Below are positions 23,014 through 32,419 of a stretch of 64,000 bases of DNA, piece by piece. How positions within the stretch are numbered: the first letter of the stretch is position 1; every line of letters starts with the position of its first letter. The stretch is from contig CAJNDS010002532.1 of the NCBI GenBank assembly GCA_905221605.1, positions 74,501 through 138,500 of the forward strand. Reading direction: 5' to 3'. A program made the translations under genes and the position numbers. Under the pieces are notes generated by a model. The model made no database searches, was not told the DNA's origin, and worked only from the letters and a program-made list of their open reading frames with translations. The DNA comes from Symbiodinium natans (Eukaryota; Sar; Dinophyceae; Suessiales; Symbiodiniaceae).

Positions 23014-24437
23014 ATGGATCACGACCACGCGCACGACATGCCCGAAATGGGTAGTGGCGATGGCGACGCTTTCTGTGCAGGGTCAGGCCGGGTTATGATG
23101 TCAGGATTCCAGTTGCTTGGCTTTCTTGAGGTGGGTTATGGGGTTCGCTTATTCAAGTAACCAGCCCCCCCCCCCCAAAAAAAAAAAAAATATATATATA
23201 TATATCCATAATAACAAGAATAAATAATAATATTAATAATACTAATAATACTAATAATACTAATAATACTAATAATAATAATAATAATAGTAATAGTAAT
23301 AATAATAGTAATAGTAATAGTAAAAAGGGGGGGGGGGGTGCCCTGATTTTAAGATGGGTACTGTGGCTGCTAAGGTTGGGCTTCGGCCCCGACCAGCCCT
23401 GCGTGCTATTCTTGTTCCAAGGGTGGGTGATGAATCTGGGTCAATTGATGAACAGCATTCTACACTTTTTGTGATCTCTTAAACCGTAGTAAGGAACAAA
23501 CATGATCATCTTTGTAAATGGTCAATTGATGAACAGCATTCTACATGTTTTCTGAACTCTTAAGCCGTAGTCATTGTTGAAAAGCACTTTACATATTTTT
23601 CATGAACACGTAAACCGTAGTAAGGAACAAACACGATCATCTTTGTAAATAGTACGCCAGACCCCTGGGAGGATCCAAAAAATAGATCCCCTTAAGGGTT
23701 CCTAAGAATGACCCAATAGTAGTAGAGGGTACTGTTTTTGGGGGTTCTATGTTTTTGGATCCTCCCAGGGGTCTGGGACCCCAACAGAAATTGTGCAGGA
23801 ATGATGCTGGTAAATACTTTGCTGGCTGCCTCGGCTCCTTTCTCATGCCCGTCGCAATCGTGGCCTTACAGTCCATCCGTGACTTAGGGACACTTGGAAA
23901 GATTTCCATTTTTTGGGTATTATGATTCCAAAGAAGCAGCTAAAATCATAATCTTCGCTAGGGTTTCCTAAACCCTAAACCCCAAACCCCAAACCCCAAA
24001 CCCCAAACCCCAAACCCTAAACCCTAAACCCTAAACCCTAAACCCTTCCAAGTTCAGTAGAGGTGAGATGGTGGTGGAGAGCTCGGCCTCCAAGGGGAGG
24101 GTGATGGGAATGCTCTACGATGCCTTGGCTGCCGTCCTCTTCGGCTTGCAGATGTTCTTGGCGTACTCGGTGACTTGGTAGGTGAAGACACTTTCTAAGC
24201 CCTAAACCCTAAACCCTAAACCCTAAACCCTAAACCCTAAACCCTAAACCCTAAACCCTAAACCCTAAACCCTTGGGATATAGTCCCCTATAGAACTGAC
24301 AGTCTACACTTTTTGCGAACCTTATGAACTCAGCAACTAAGGTGATGCTCCTGACCATGACCTACGAAGCGGTCATGTTTTCCTGCATCCTCGTCGGGTT
24401 CGCCTTTGCTTGGTTTCTTTGTGGTGCTTTACTGTAA
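23014..24437 (+). CDS. CTR-family copper transporter, five exons
   Basis: Small trimeric copper channel, probably in the plasma or vacuolar membrane. Proposed exons are 23,014-23,099, 23,375-23,428, 23,800-23,879, 24,063-24,169 and 24,342-24,437. They total 423 bases, stay in frame and encode 140 residues, a normal length for this family. The N-terminus is His/Met-rich (MDHDHAHDMPEM), as in CTR metal-binding ectodomains. Segment 1 has PCVLFLFQGW. Segment 2 carries the copper-binding MxxxM as MLLTM followed by TYE, and segment 3 is hydrophobic up to a short tail ending CGALL. Introns are 275, 371, 183 and 172 bp. The second seems to start with GA, a non-canonical donor known from dinoflagellates. 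Introns 3 and 4 contain CCCTAAA arrays and begin with GTGA, repeated at the start of the next exon. The family is clear; exact junctions are inferred. Confidence 0.8.
23190..23335 (+). repeat. Compound microsatellite in CTR intron 1
   Basis: Poly-C, poly-A, (TA)n and then AAT/ACT-type trinucleotide runs, ending in poly-G. Located within the first intron of the copper transporter gene. Confidence 0.9.
23437..23650 (+). repeat. Tandem/nested repeat in CTR intron 2
   Basis: GGTCAATTGATGAACAGC with downstream CTACA-TTTT and AACCGTAGTAAGGAACAAAC blocks occurs twice (23,439 and 23,519), with a third partial copy (23,580-23,648). It is followed directly by a MITE copy, so this intron is built from repeats. 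Confidence 0.75.
23657..23779. mobile_element. MITE family copy 2, inside CTR intron 2
   Basis: Ends CAGACCCCTGGGAGGATCC and the inverted GGATCCTCCCAGGGGTCTG. The right end lies only ~20 bp before the exon at 23,800, so this insertion supplies most of the 3' part of the intron. Confidence 0.85.
23880..24062 (+). mobile_element. Introner-like element forming CTR intron 3
   Basis: The whole 183-bp intron is a repeat copy. It starts GTGACTTAGGGACACTTGG, has the core TATGATTCC...AAG...GCAGCT, then GCTAGGGTTTCC, a CCCTAAA array (23,969-24,050) and ends TTCCAAGTTCAGTAGAG. GTGA stands at both ends of the inserted sequence (23,880 and 24,063), like a target duplication. The 184-bp intron at 38,180-38,363 in an unrelated gene has the same start, core, array and end. 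Confidence 0.8.
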
Positions 24438-24841
24438 CTTTACATCTTTAGCCTTTTTGGGCTTATTGGGTTTCTTAAGAAGGCAGCTAATTTTGCAGCC
24501 AAGGTTTGTCCTACGCCGCATGAAGCGCCACAAGCATGCGGTGGACTTGAGCAAGTCGAGTGTGGTGGGAGCTCCTTGCTGCTCCTCAATGGAGGATGCC
24601 ATTGCCTAGCTTTGATATCCACACCCGGCTTTTTGCTGTGTTTGTCGGCTTGTGCAGCGCCCTGAAATTGAATTGTAAGCCGCTTTGTTGCTGGTAGCCT
24701 AGGGTTTGCCGACCAGACTTTTTGTTTGCTGCAAGATATCTCATATGACGGCCGGGCCTGTGCCCAGGCCGCTTGAGTTTGCCCCACATCGGTTGATCGA
24801 AGCATCCGTCCGCAAAATTGTGCCGCGCTCTGCTCTGCTCA
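24438..24841. other. 3' flank of the copper transporter gene, no further gene seen
   Basis: Likely 3' UTR and spacer. Open frames on the minus strand (up to 121 codons) overlap the transporter's downstream region without a recognisable motif, so I do not call them. Confidence 0.4.
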
Positions 24842-24931
24842 GTGATTTAGGGGTACTTGGAAATAGTTCTTAATTTTTGGGTACTATGATTCCTAAGAAG
24901 CAGCTAGAATCAACATTTTTGCTAGGGTTCC
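24842..24931 (+). mobile_element. Solitary introner-like element fragment
   Basis: Starts GTGATTTAGGGGTACTTGG and follows the core of the introns at 23,880 and 38,180 (GGGTACTATGATTCCTAAG, AGCAGCTA, TTGCTAGGGTT). It lacks the telomere-type array and the 3' end block. Located 400 bp beyond the transporter stop. Confidence 0.75.
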
Positions 24932-25533
24932 ATGTTCTGTATAGTAGTCAGGCTCGGAAGGTATTGGACATCGCATATGGGGTGTCGGTTTGAAGGCTCG
25001 GGGTCTCTGCTTGAAGGTTCGGGATTTTAGTCGTGAAGGGTTTATGGGTTAGGGTTTCGGGCTACCGCGACAACCGCATGAACATTCTCAGCATACAGTT
25101 CGAAGCGCATGGAAGATGTTCAACAACAACACCACGCCACGCCCACAACTAAGGCACGTAGCAGCGCCAAACTACCCATAGTATTGGCCTCTAGTCCGAA
25201 CGCGAAGGGTCTAACGTATAATTTGGGAGCCGTCATGGCAGTACGGGGAGTGTGATTATTATTCTTCTTCGTATTATTCTTCGTATTCTTTTTGATCTTC
25301 TTATTATTGTTTTTTCTTCTTATTCTTCTTATTCTTATTATTATTCTTCTTGTTTTTGTTTTATTCTTCGTCTGCTTCTTCTTCTTCTACTTTTTCTTCT
25401 TTTTCTGCTTCTTCCTGGTGCTGGCACGACCCTCGAGAGCTTGAGCAATTAGAGCAGATGTTCCTAGCAACTGCTGAAGAAACAACAGACACGGGCTCAT
25501 GGTTTTGGTTCACTGGGCCTGCTTTCCACAAAG
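24932..25533. other. No gene seen; TTATT/TTC microsatellite
   Basis: A pyrimidine-rich microsatellite (25,250-25,420) produces Leu/Ser/Phe-only open frames that are not genes. The rest is unique sequence without coding signal. Confidence 0.6.
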
Positions 25534-25737
25534 CCTAAACCCTAAACCCTAAACCCTAAACCCTAAACCCTAAACCCTAAACCCTAAACCCTAAACCCTG
25601 AACACCTAATCCGCATCTTGCAGGCGTCCTGTGTACTTTGTAGCCAGGGCCTCAGTTTCAGCCCCTTGTCGATGGATCCTACCGGGCCTTCCACGTTTGA
25701 AGTCGTGTTGCATAAAGGCTTTCATGGATAGCTACCC

Positions 25738-25852
25738 ATACCCCTGGGAGGATCCGAACAGCAGATCCCTTAAAGGGTTCCTACGCATATCCCAACAGAA
25801 GTTTAGGGCATGATTTGGGGGTTCCATCTTTGGATCCTCCCAGGGGTCTGGG
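25738..25852. mobile_element. MITE family copy 3
   Basis: Ends CCCCTGGGAGGATCC and GGATCCTCCCAGGGG; interior CTTAAAGGGTTCCTA and TTTGGGGGTTCC match the other copies. About 115 bp, with no telomere-type insert. Confidence 0.85.
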
Positions 25853-26302
25853 TTTAAGCGATCTGGGTTCCAGGTTAGGAATTACAAAGTTCATAAGGGC
25901 TGATAAGGGTTCATAAGTAGGGTTAATGTATCCATAGTCGAGTTAAGGAAGCCTCTCTAGAATTCTGGGATCCCTATTTCTGGGAGTCTCTACTGGTAGT
26001 CTATACGGCACCGTTGTGGTGATAACCGGTACTGCTGCACGCTACCACAAGAACCCTCCATGTTCGCAGTGCTCAGCGCTCTGCAGCCCTGTTCTCGGTA
26101 GGCCCTTGGGACATTGTTATGTTTCCCTAAGGGTCCGTGTACCTCAGTATTGTGTACTTGGGCCCTAAAATCCCTAAATAGGAGGTACTTTAAGGCCGAA
26201 GTATTCCATATTTAGGCACATGGACCCTTAAGGTTTTCCATTATTGGGTTTAAGAGGATCATGTGCAGGGGCACACATCAATAGCGGGCGCGCGTCAAAT
26301 CC

Positions 26303-26469
26303 GGACCCCTGGGAGGATCCAAAAAGCAGAGCCCCCAAAAAGTACCCTAAACCCGAAACCCTAAACCCTAAACCGTAAACCCTAAACCCTAAACCCTATA
26401 CTACTTCTGGGTCAGTCTTCGGAACCCTTTTAAGGGACCTACGTTTTGGATCCTCCCAGGGGTCTGGGA
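26303..26469. mobile_element. MITE family copy 4, split by a telomere-type array
   Basis: Same perfect ends as copy 3. A CCCTAAA array (about 26,343-26,398) interrupts the middle at a site that reads ACCCTA in other copies (copy 1 GTACCCTAGACG, copy 7 TGCCCTATACG). Sequence on either side is continuous with uninterrupted copies. Confidence 0.85.
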
Positions 26470-26778
26470 TACCTCTGCCTGCGAGGGCTACACCCGATGG
26501 AAGCCCTCAAGCCCCGAGCTCTAAACAGCCCTAAGCCCTTCAACCTGGTTTAGGGTATAGGGTTTAGGGTTTGGGGTTTAGGGTTTAGGGTTTAGGGTAT
26601 AGGGTTTAGGGTTTAGGGTTTGGGGTTTAGGGTTTAAAGTAAGGGTTTAGGGTTTAGGGTATCCTAAACCCCAGAGAAGCCCTAAAGCCCTAAACCCTAA
26701 GAAGCCCCCAACCTTTCAACCTTCAACACGAAGCCCTCAAACCCTTAAATCCCCCAGCTAGCGGTCTTCATACTGCCG

Positions 26779-26946
26779 GCCTGGGAGGATCCAAAAAGTA
26801 GATCCCCTTAGGGGTTCCCAGAAAATGACCCAAGAGTTGTCTAGGGTACTATTTGGGGGTAAGCCCTAAACCCTAAGCCCTAAGCCCTAAGCCCTAAACC
26901 CTAAACCCTTATCGGGGTTCTACTTTTCTGCTCCTCCCAGATGTCC
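26779..26946. mobile_element. MITE family copy 5, split by a telomere-type array
   Basis: Left end CCTGGGAGGATCC, right end diverged (CTCCTCCCAG). The centre between TTTGGGGGT and GGGGTTCTAC carries a CCCTAAA/CCCTAAG array (26,863-26,910). Confidence 0.75.
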
Positions 26947-27116
26947 CTGAGATGCCGAGGTGAACGGTTTCTCTGCGAGGATCGGTCGCAAAGCAGCGTG
27001 CCTCCCTTGCATGCAGGGTGTAGGGTTTAGGGTAAGGTTTAGGGTTTAGGGTTTAGGGTTTAGGGTTTAGGGTTTAGGGTTTAGGGTTTAGGGTTTAGGG
27101 TTTAGGGTTTAGTTCC

Positions 27117-27273
27117 CAGACCCCCGGGAGGTTCCAAAAAGTAGAACTCCCTTAAGGGTTCCGAAGGATGACTCAATAGTAGTATGGGGCTTAGGGTTTA
27201 GGGTTTAGGGGTTTAGGGGTTTAGGGGTTTAGGGTTTAGGGTTTAGGGTTGCTCCCATACACCTCCCAGGTCC
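27117..27273. mobile_element. MITE family copy 6, split by a telomere-type array
   Basis: Left end CAGACCCCCGGGAGG and interior CTTAAGGGTTCC as in copy 2. A TTTAGGG array (27,189-27,250) replaces much of the right half, and the right end is reduced to ACCTCCCAGG. Confidence 0.7.
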
Positions 27274-28745
27274 TTTTGTCAGTTTAGGGTGTTCGGTGTT
27301 GGGTTTTGGGTTTAGGTTTAGGGAAACATCAAACATCTTGCCGCTTGCACCTCCCAGCCATTCTTAGCCCGTGCGAAGCTCCATTGCCTTCGTCGACCCA
27401 GTCTACCTTCCTACCTTTCTTACCATAAGGCTAGGACCCAGAGTATCTATTGGGGCACCCTTCTTGTTCCTAAGTTATGCTTGGGTCTAGATACTTACTT
27501 CTCCAACAGCTGAACTTTAAGCTTTTTGGGTTTCCTGATTTAGTAGGAATAATAAAGTTTAATTTTTTGCCTCGGCTATTCGGAGAAGTAAGGATAAGGG
27601 CGTTTAGAATGACTCCCCTCTTGTTTCTGGACTCCAGAGAAAAAGCCCAGGAAAGCCTAAGCTACCACGGCTGCACCCCTGAGCCCCTAAATCCGACCCC
27701 TTTGAGCCCCGAGAATCCCTAAACCCTACACCCAGACCCCAAACCCGGAACCCTAAACACTAAACCCCCAACCCTAAACCCTAAACCCTAAACCCTAAAC
27801 CCTAAACCCTAAACCCCTAAACCCCTAAACCCCTAAGCCCCTAAACCCGTAGGCCCCTAAACCCTAGAGGTACTGTGCCCACGATGCTTGGCGCAGCACT
27901 GACCCGGTGCGCCCCGGGACAGTTTGGGGTTTGGGGTTTAGGGTTTAGGGTTTATGTAGGGTTTTGGGGTTTGGGGTTTAGGGTTTAGGGTTTGGGGTTT
28001 GGGGTTTGGGGTTTAGGGTTTAGGCCGGGGCTAAGGGCTGAGGGTTTAGGGCCCTTATCTCCGCCACCCTAAACTCCGATCTTCCCAATGGCCGCGCCGT
28101 GGCTTTGTCGGTTAAACTCAGGGGTCGGAATGATTACGAGTAGCATTCCTATTATGGTCGCCATATAAACATACCACACGAACCCCCCAACACCCTATTG
28201 GATTTTTTTCAGGCTCCTATAGTAGTTCCCCCCTGAGAAACCTCCGGCTCCCTTGCTGTGATTCTCTTTGAGCTTCCCTGACTGAACCTTTCGTGCACGT
28301 TCAGAACACTGTATTGCACCCTAAACCCTAAACCCTAAACCCTACATCCCAAAACTCGATTCTGCAACAGCATCTTCGGGGCTGGTCTCCGCTGCATCTT
28401 TTGCAGCTGCTGTGTGCTCGCCTGAAAAAAATCGTCCTACTGATCGGTCTGTTTTGCCAGAGGGCGGGATTGTGCTCATCCCAACCCCTAAACCCTGAAT
28501 CCTAAACCCTAAACCCTAAACCCTAAACCCTAAACCCTAAACCCTAAACCCCAAACCCCAAACCCCAAACCCTAACCCCTGGGGTTTCGGCTTTTGGGTT
28601 TAAGCCGGCTTTAGGGTTTATCAAGCCGCACCCCTACGTCCGCCCCTCATCCCCCGATCTTGAGGTCTGCAACATTACATTTAGGGCTTGGGGTTTAGGG
28701 TTTTGGGTTTAGGGTTTAGGGTTTAGGGTCTAGGGTTTAGGGAAC

Positions 28746-28935
28746 GTTGGCCTTTCCTGTATTATGGGTTCCCCCCTCGATACTACCCTCCCCCTAGGTT
28801 CCCCTTAAATAACCTTTAATCAGGCTAAACCATCCCTGAATGGCCTGAATTATGGGGGCAACCTGGGGGGGGGGGAGTATACCCCTGGTTTTATTGCGAA
28901 CTGTTGGAGAAAGCTAAGATACGCCTTCATGGCCA
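28746..28935. other. No gene seen
   Basis: Spacer with a poly-G tract (28,864-28,875) between the repeat field and MITE copy 7. Confidence 0.5.
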
Positions 28936-29050
28936 TTCCCCTGGGAGGATCCAATAAGTAGAACCCCCCACATAATGCCCTATACGACTCTTGCGGGGCA
29001 TTCTTAGGAACCCTTTCAGGGATCTACTTTTTGGATCCTCCCAGGGGTCC
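28936..29050. mobile_element. MITE family copy 7
   Basis: Ends CCCCTGGGAGGATCC and GGATCCTCCCAGGGG, uninterrupted, ~115 bp. Interior reads TGCCCTATACGACTC where copy 4 holds its telomere-type array. Confidence 0.85.
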
Positions 29051-29238
29051 GAGTAACCGTCGTTTACCTTGAATCTTGAAGATAAGCACTTGGACTTGGG
29101 GGTTTAGGGTTTAGGGCTTAGGGCAGCTCCAAGAACGCAGCTTGCAGTGCTGGGACGATGCTGGAACTTTAGCACCACACAAGACTTGCACGCCATATGG
29201 GAACCCTTTTTAAGGCCAAAGAAAGTAACCACCACCCA

Positions 29239-29623
29239 CACACACGGAGATAAGAGAGTAAACTCTCATTGGCTTCCCTGTCCGGAGATCTCCTGCATGT
29301 TGATGAGAATGAAGTAGTAGGAGTACTAATGCCGATGTCCCAAGGTGCAAGCCATCTGGAGCGTTCGGACTTGAAATTATTTGAGGACCGAGGATTCCGG
29401 GTTTTGAGGGTACATGATGTCACAAGCAGTATAGTGGATACCAGCTGCAACAACTTGCCCAGGTACTCCACGCGCAGGTACGTTTTCCTGCCCGATGACA
29501 TAGAGCTTCGTTGGCGCGAGCTATGTCAAAGGACCTCGCGCCCCCTGCATAAAATACATTCTCCGCCAAGCCTCAAAGACTTTCCAAAAACCCTTAGCTT
29601 AGAATCAGGGTGCACACACACAC
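29239..29623 (-). repeat. Pseudo-LTR, 3' copy
   Basis: Pairs with 36,103-36,487, without differences that I noticed. Begins (plus strand) CACACACGGAGATAAGAGAG and ends in a CA run. Located 78 bp beyond the stop of the reverse transcriptase ORF. Confidence 0.85.
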
Positions 29624-29701
29624 GCCCCTCCGTCAGAGGGGATAGCCAAGCATGCGGTCTATTTCCGGTTCGTCAGGCCGAGTCCTGGAACGTCATCCGA
29701 C

Positions 29702-32374
29702 TCAAAGTCTTATGCCCATCCCTCGTAAAAGAGGTCGAGCGATCTGTACAAGATTCTTACGAGCAAAACCGCGTCCACAGTAGATTTCAATTAAGTCCTC
29801 CACTTGCGGGCGTACCATCACCAAAGGTCGAGCAAGTCGCATAATCAACAGCACTCTGGCACGAAAACCAGAAAGGACGTAAGAGCCGCGCCCCGCTGAA
29901 GACAAGGTTCGCAATTGTGTGGCATCGGTCGGCTGTCGAACTGTGATTGTCTTCTGAGGAACAGAGCAAATCGTCCCCAACAACTCTTCTCCTGAGACGT
30001 GCTCTAGCAGAATGGGCTCCCCGTAAAAGCCCAGATTCAGGCATAACAGACGCCAGTCATTATACCTGCTGAATGACGAAAGGAGAAAAGCACGATTGTC
30101 TGCATAACGAAAGCCTGTCAGCATGCCAGAAGTGAGCAAACATTCCCGAAAATTCTTCAGAAGAATGAATTCCGTTGTGTTCGCCACCAAAGTACACAAG
30201 ACCGGAGCAACTGCGGAACCCATGGACGCTCCCTGAATTTGACGGAAAGTGTATCTGCCACAAGTGAAGTAGCTAGAATCCAGAAGAAACTGTGTCAAAG
30301 CAGGCAAATCAGCCAACCACAAAGTCCTGGTGGGGTGTCTGCCGAATGCACGTTTTCCTCGGAAGATCGGCCATTTATTCTGGGTAGACACCTGGAGTTG
30401 TTGGTCCTGCCAAGCCTGTCCAGTCGACAACTGTGACAAATGCAGTAGGTATCCAAGCGATTCAATAATGCGAACGTGAGGAACAGAATTAAAGAACCCA
30501 ATCAAGTCCTGTTGGATCAGTTCACCTGAATCAGAGTCCTGCTGCATATGCGTCCACATCATCCGCATAGCTGTCAATGTGGAAGTGACGTTGTACGTGC
30601 TGGTTTCCGGAAAACAATGCGACATCAACTGAAAAAGGGCCTTAGCCAAGAAAATGGTCAGACGTGAATGCCAGCAAAGATCACAAGCAATAACTGGTCT
30701 GGCCTTCTGAAAGGCTTTCGACGGCTTGGGTAACAACCTAGCCCGTGGGAGAGCCCTATCCCACTGCACCGCCCAAGAATAGCGTCTATTCCAAAGGGGC
30801 TCCGCTCGAAACTGACTGCGTAAGTTGCTCAGAATATGACCCATACCCACAGTGCATTGTTGAAAAACCTCGAGGTCCAGGAACGTACGATCCATCAGAG
30901 CATGAAACGCAAAAGGACACGCTACATGTGCTGTGTACGGGAAATGATCTGCTGGCGTAATGACAAAGCCCGTGAGGCGTTTGACGACTTTCAGAACATC
31001 TCGGGCCCGGTCAAAAGCCGGACGCTCAAGTGCTTCAGCATGAAGAGTCAACTGTACATCGACCCACTTCTCCCAATCAAGAAGAACATCTGATGGCAAC
31101 TTCCAACGTGAACACCATCGTCGGACCTCAGACAATGCATGTTGTCGCCACCTGGATGCAGACATAAAGGTGGTGTCATGCAGATTGAGAGAAGCTAAAG
31201 AAGAAAGAGGAAACAACAACCGCACGTGTCCGAATACATGACCTGTTGGGTTAACCGCTCCGCGGGCATTCTGCCAAGCCTCACAAATACACTTCGCTGG
31301 GCGACGAGGCTTCCATGTTTGCAGAAAAGAACGAAAATTGAACACTGTCGTTGCCCATGGCATAGCTTTAACTTCAATAAAGCTGGTCGATGGCAAATGC
31401 AGCGGAGGAAAATTGACGCGAGCCGAACATATGATTCTTCGAATTTGGTTACGCACCGCCGACGTCAAATCATGCGCCAAAGGTGGAAGGCGCAATGGAA
31501 TATTGGTCGGAGGAACATCACCTCCACGAAAACGCAGTATCAATCGCAACTGCTGGGAGGCACGTGTCCTCCAAGGCTCATCCAATTGTTGCACCAATCT
31601 TTGACGCAAGTAGAGCTGAGGCAGCGACGTCAGATGACTGCGCAGGATGCGCGACTCTCGAAACTTGTGCAATGAATTGCTTCCCAAACGATACAAGGAA
31701 AGAAAAATAGCGCAATCCGCCCTGAAAGATTGTATATCCAGACGTTGATGGTTTTGCATAAAGCGTAGTGTCCTCTTAATGAAACGTTGACCTGTGTTGC
31801 TGGCAGGCAATGTGAAGGTACGCTCGTGCAAATGAAATCTGCGCAAAACCTGTGTAACCCAGGGATGATTAAGCTCAGGACGAAACGTCCGAATCAGTGC
31901 AGCTTCTCGCGCCAAGCGATCATGATCATCATCGTTTGCAAACAAGACCAAAGAAATTGTACTGTAGAAACTGCGTTCCTTGTACCACACCTTGAGAGCA
32001 GGCTCAAAATACGCAAGCCTACCACGGGAATACTGAATGAACTTCCGTCGGCGAGAAGACTCCCGTTCCATGAGGGACAGGCCTGTCGACCCAATATAGC
32101 ACCTGCAATACTTACAAGATGCTGTAGGTGTCACCCGAATGTAGACAACCTGCTGCTGTTGATGCCATTGCCAAGTATAGTCCTCAGGGACCTGAAACTT
32201 GGCCAAAAGATCACGAACTTGCTTCAACCGATTGGTGTATGAAGGAATGGAAAAGAGTAATGCTCGTCTGAAAAGGTGCGCTCGTACCCATAGAAATCTG
32301 GAGATCAAAGAATGAGAACAAAGTGAGAAAAGAAGAGGAAGAATCATGGAAAACCATCGGAGAAATGTCTGCAC
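29702..32374 (-). CDS. Penelope-like reverse transcriptase with N-terminal GIY-YIG endonuclease
   Basis: 890 residues. The nuclease part comes first: VVYIR at about 76-80 (GIY position, altered to YIR), CYIGSTG at 92-98 (YIG) preceded by a CKYC pair, arginines at 104-110, and the metal-binding Glu in REAALIRTFRPELN (157). The reverse transcriptase follows: motif A QQDLIGFFNS from 621, motif B QGASMGSAVAPV from 714, and motif C RYADN at 756-760. The usual YxDD is therefore YADN; the first catalytic Asp is kept. C-terminal thumb region to 890. It would nick a target and prime reverse transcription of the element's own RNA. The start is the first Met; the first 30 residues are hydrophobic and may be untranslated. 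It lies 45 bases after the preceding ORF. Confidence 0.85.
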   Translation of the reverse strand: MQTFLRWFSMILPLLFSLCSHSLISRFLWVRAHLFRRALLFSIPSYTNRLKQVRDLLAKFQVPEDYTWQWHQQQQVVYIRVTPTASCKYCRCYIGSTGLSLMERESSRRRKFIQYSRGRLAYFEPALKVWYKERSFYSTISLVLFANDDDHDRLAREAALIRTFRPELNHPWVTQVLRRFHLHERTFTLPASNTGQRFIKRTLRFMQNHQRLDIQSFRADCAIFLSLYRLGSNSLHKFRESRILRSHLTSLPQLYLRQRLVQQLDEPWRTRASQQLRLILRFRGGDVPPTNIPLRLPPLAHDLTSAVRNQIRRIICSARVNFPPLHLPSTSFIEVKAMPWATTVFNFRSFLQTWKPRRPAKCICEAWQNARGAVNPTGHVFGHVRLLFPLSSLASLNLHDTTFMSASRWRQHALSEVRRWCSRWKLPSDVLLDWEKWVDVQLTLHAEALERPAFDRARDVLKVVKRLTGFVITPADHFPYTAHVACPFAFHALMDRTFLDLEVFQQCTVGMGHILSNLRSQFRAEPLWNRRYSWAVQWDRALPRARLLPKPSKAFQKARPVIACDLCWHSRLTIFLAKALFQLMSHCFPETSTYNVTSTLTAMRMMWTHMQQDSDSGELIQQDLIGFFNSVPHVRIIESLGYLLHLSQLSTGQAWQDQQLQVSTQNKWPIFRGKRAFGRHPTRTLWLADLPALTQFLLDSSYFTCGRYTFRQIQGASMGSAVAPVLCTLVANTTEFILLKNFRECLLTSGMLTGFRYADNRAFLLSSFSRYNDWRLLCLNLGFYGEPILLEHVSGEELLGTICSVPQKTITVRQPTDATQLRTLSSAGRGSYVLSGFRARVLLIMRLARPLVMVRPQVEDLIEIYCGRGFARKNLVQIARPLLRGMGIRL

Positions 32375-32419
32375 AAACTTGCCGCGTGCACTACGCGTTG
32401 CTTGCCGATCTGAGCAGAG

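Larger units (their letters stand above)
25534..28745. repeat. Telomere-type repeat field with MITE insertions
   Basis: Arrays at about 25,534-25,600, 26,340-26,398, 26,545-26,665, 27,015-27,113, 27,190-27,250, 27,770-27,868, 27,917-28,023, 28,490-28,575 and 28,680-28,742, in both orientations. Four MITE copies lie among them (listed separately). No convincing gene. Confidence 0.85.

Noticed and set aside
25252-25538. Leu/Ser/Phe-rich membrane protein
   Set aside because: Translation of a TTATT/TTC microsatellite.
29169-29501. 110-residue ORF in the Penelope pseudo-LTR (also 35,970-36,365)
   Set aside because: Open in both strands of a repeat, extends differently at each copy and has no motif; probably chance, although conservation of the repeat itself is real.
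29239-29623. Hammerhead ribozyme in the pseudo-LTR
   Set aside because: Only a TTGATGAG stretch was found; no CTGATGA...GAAA core with fitting stems on either strand.
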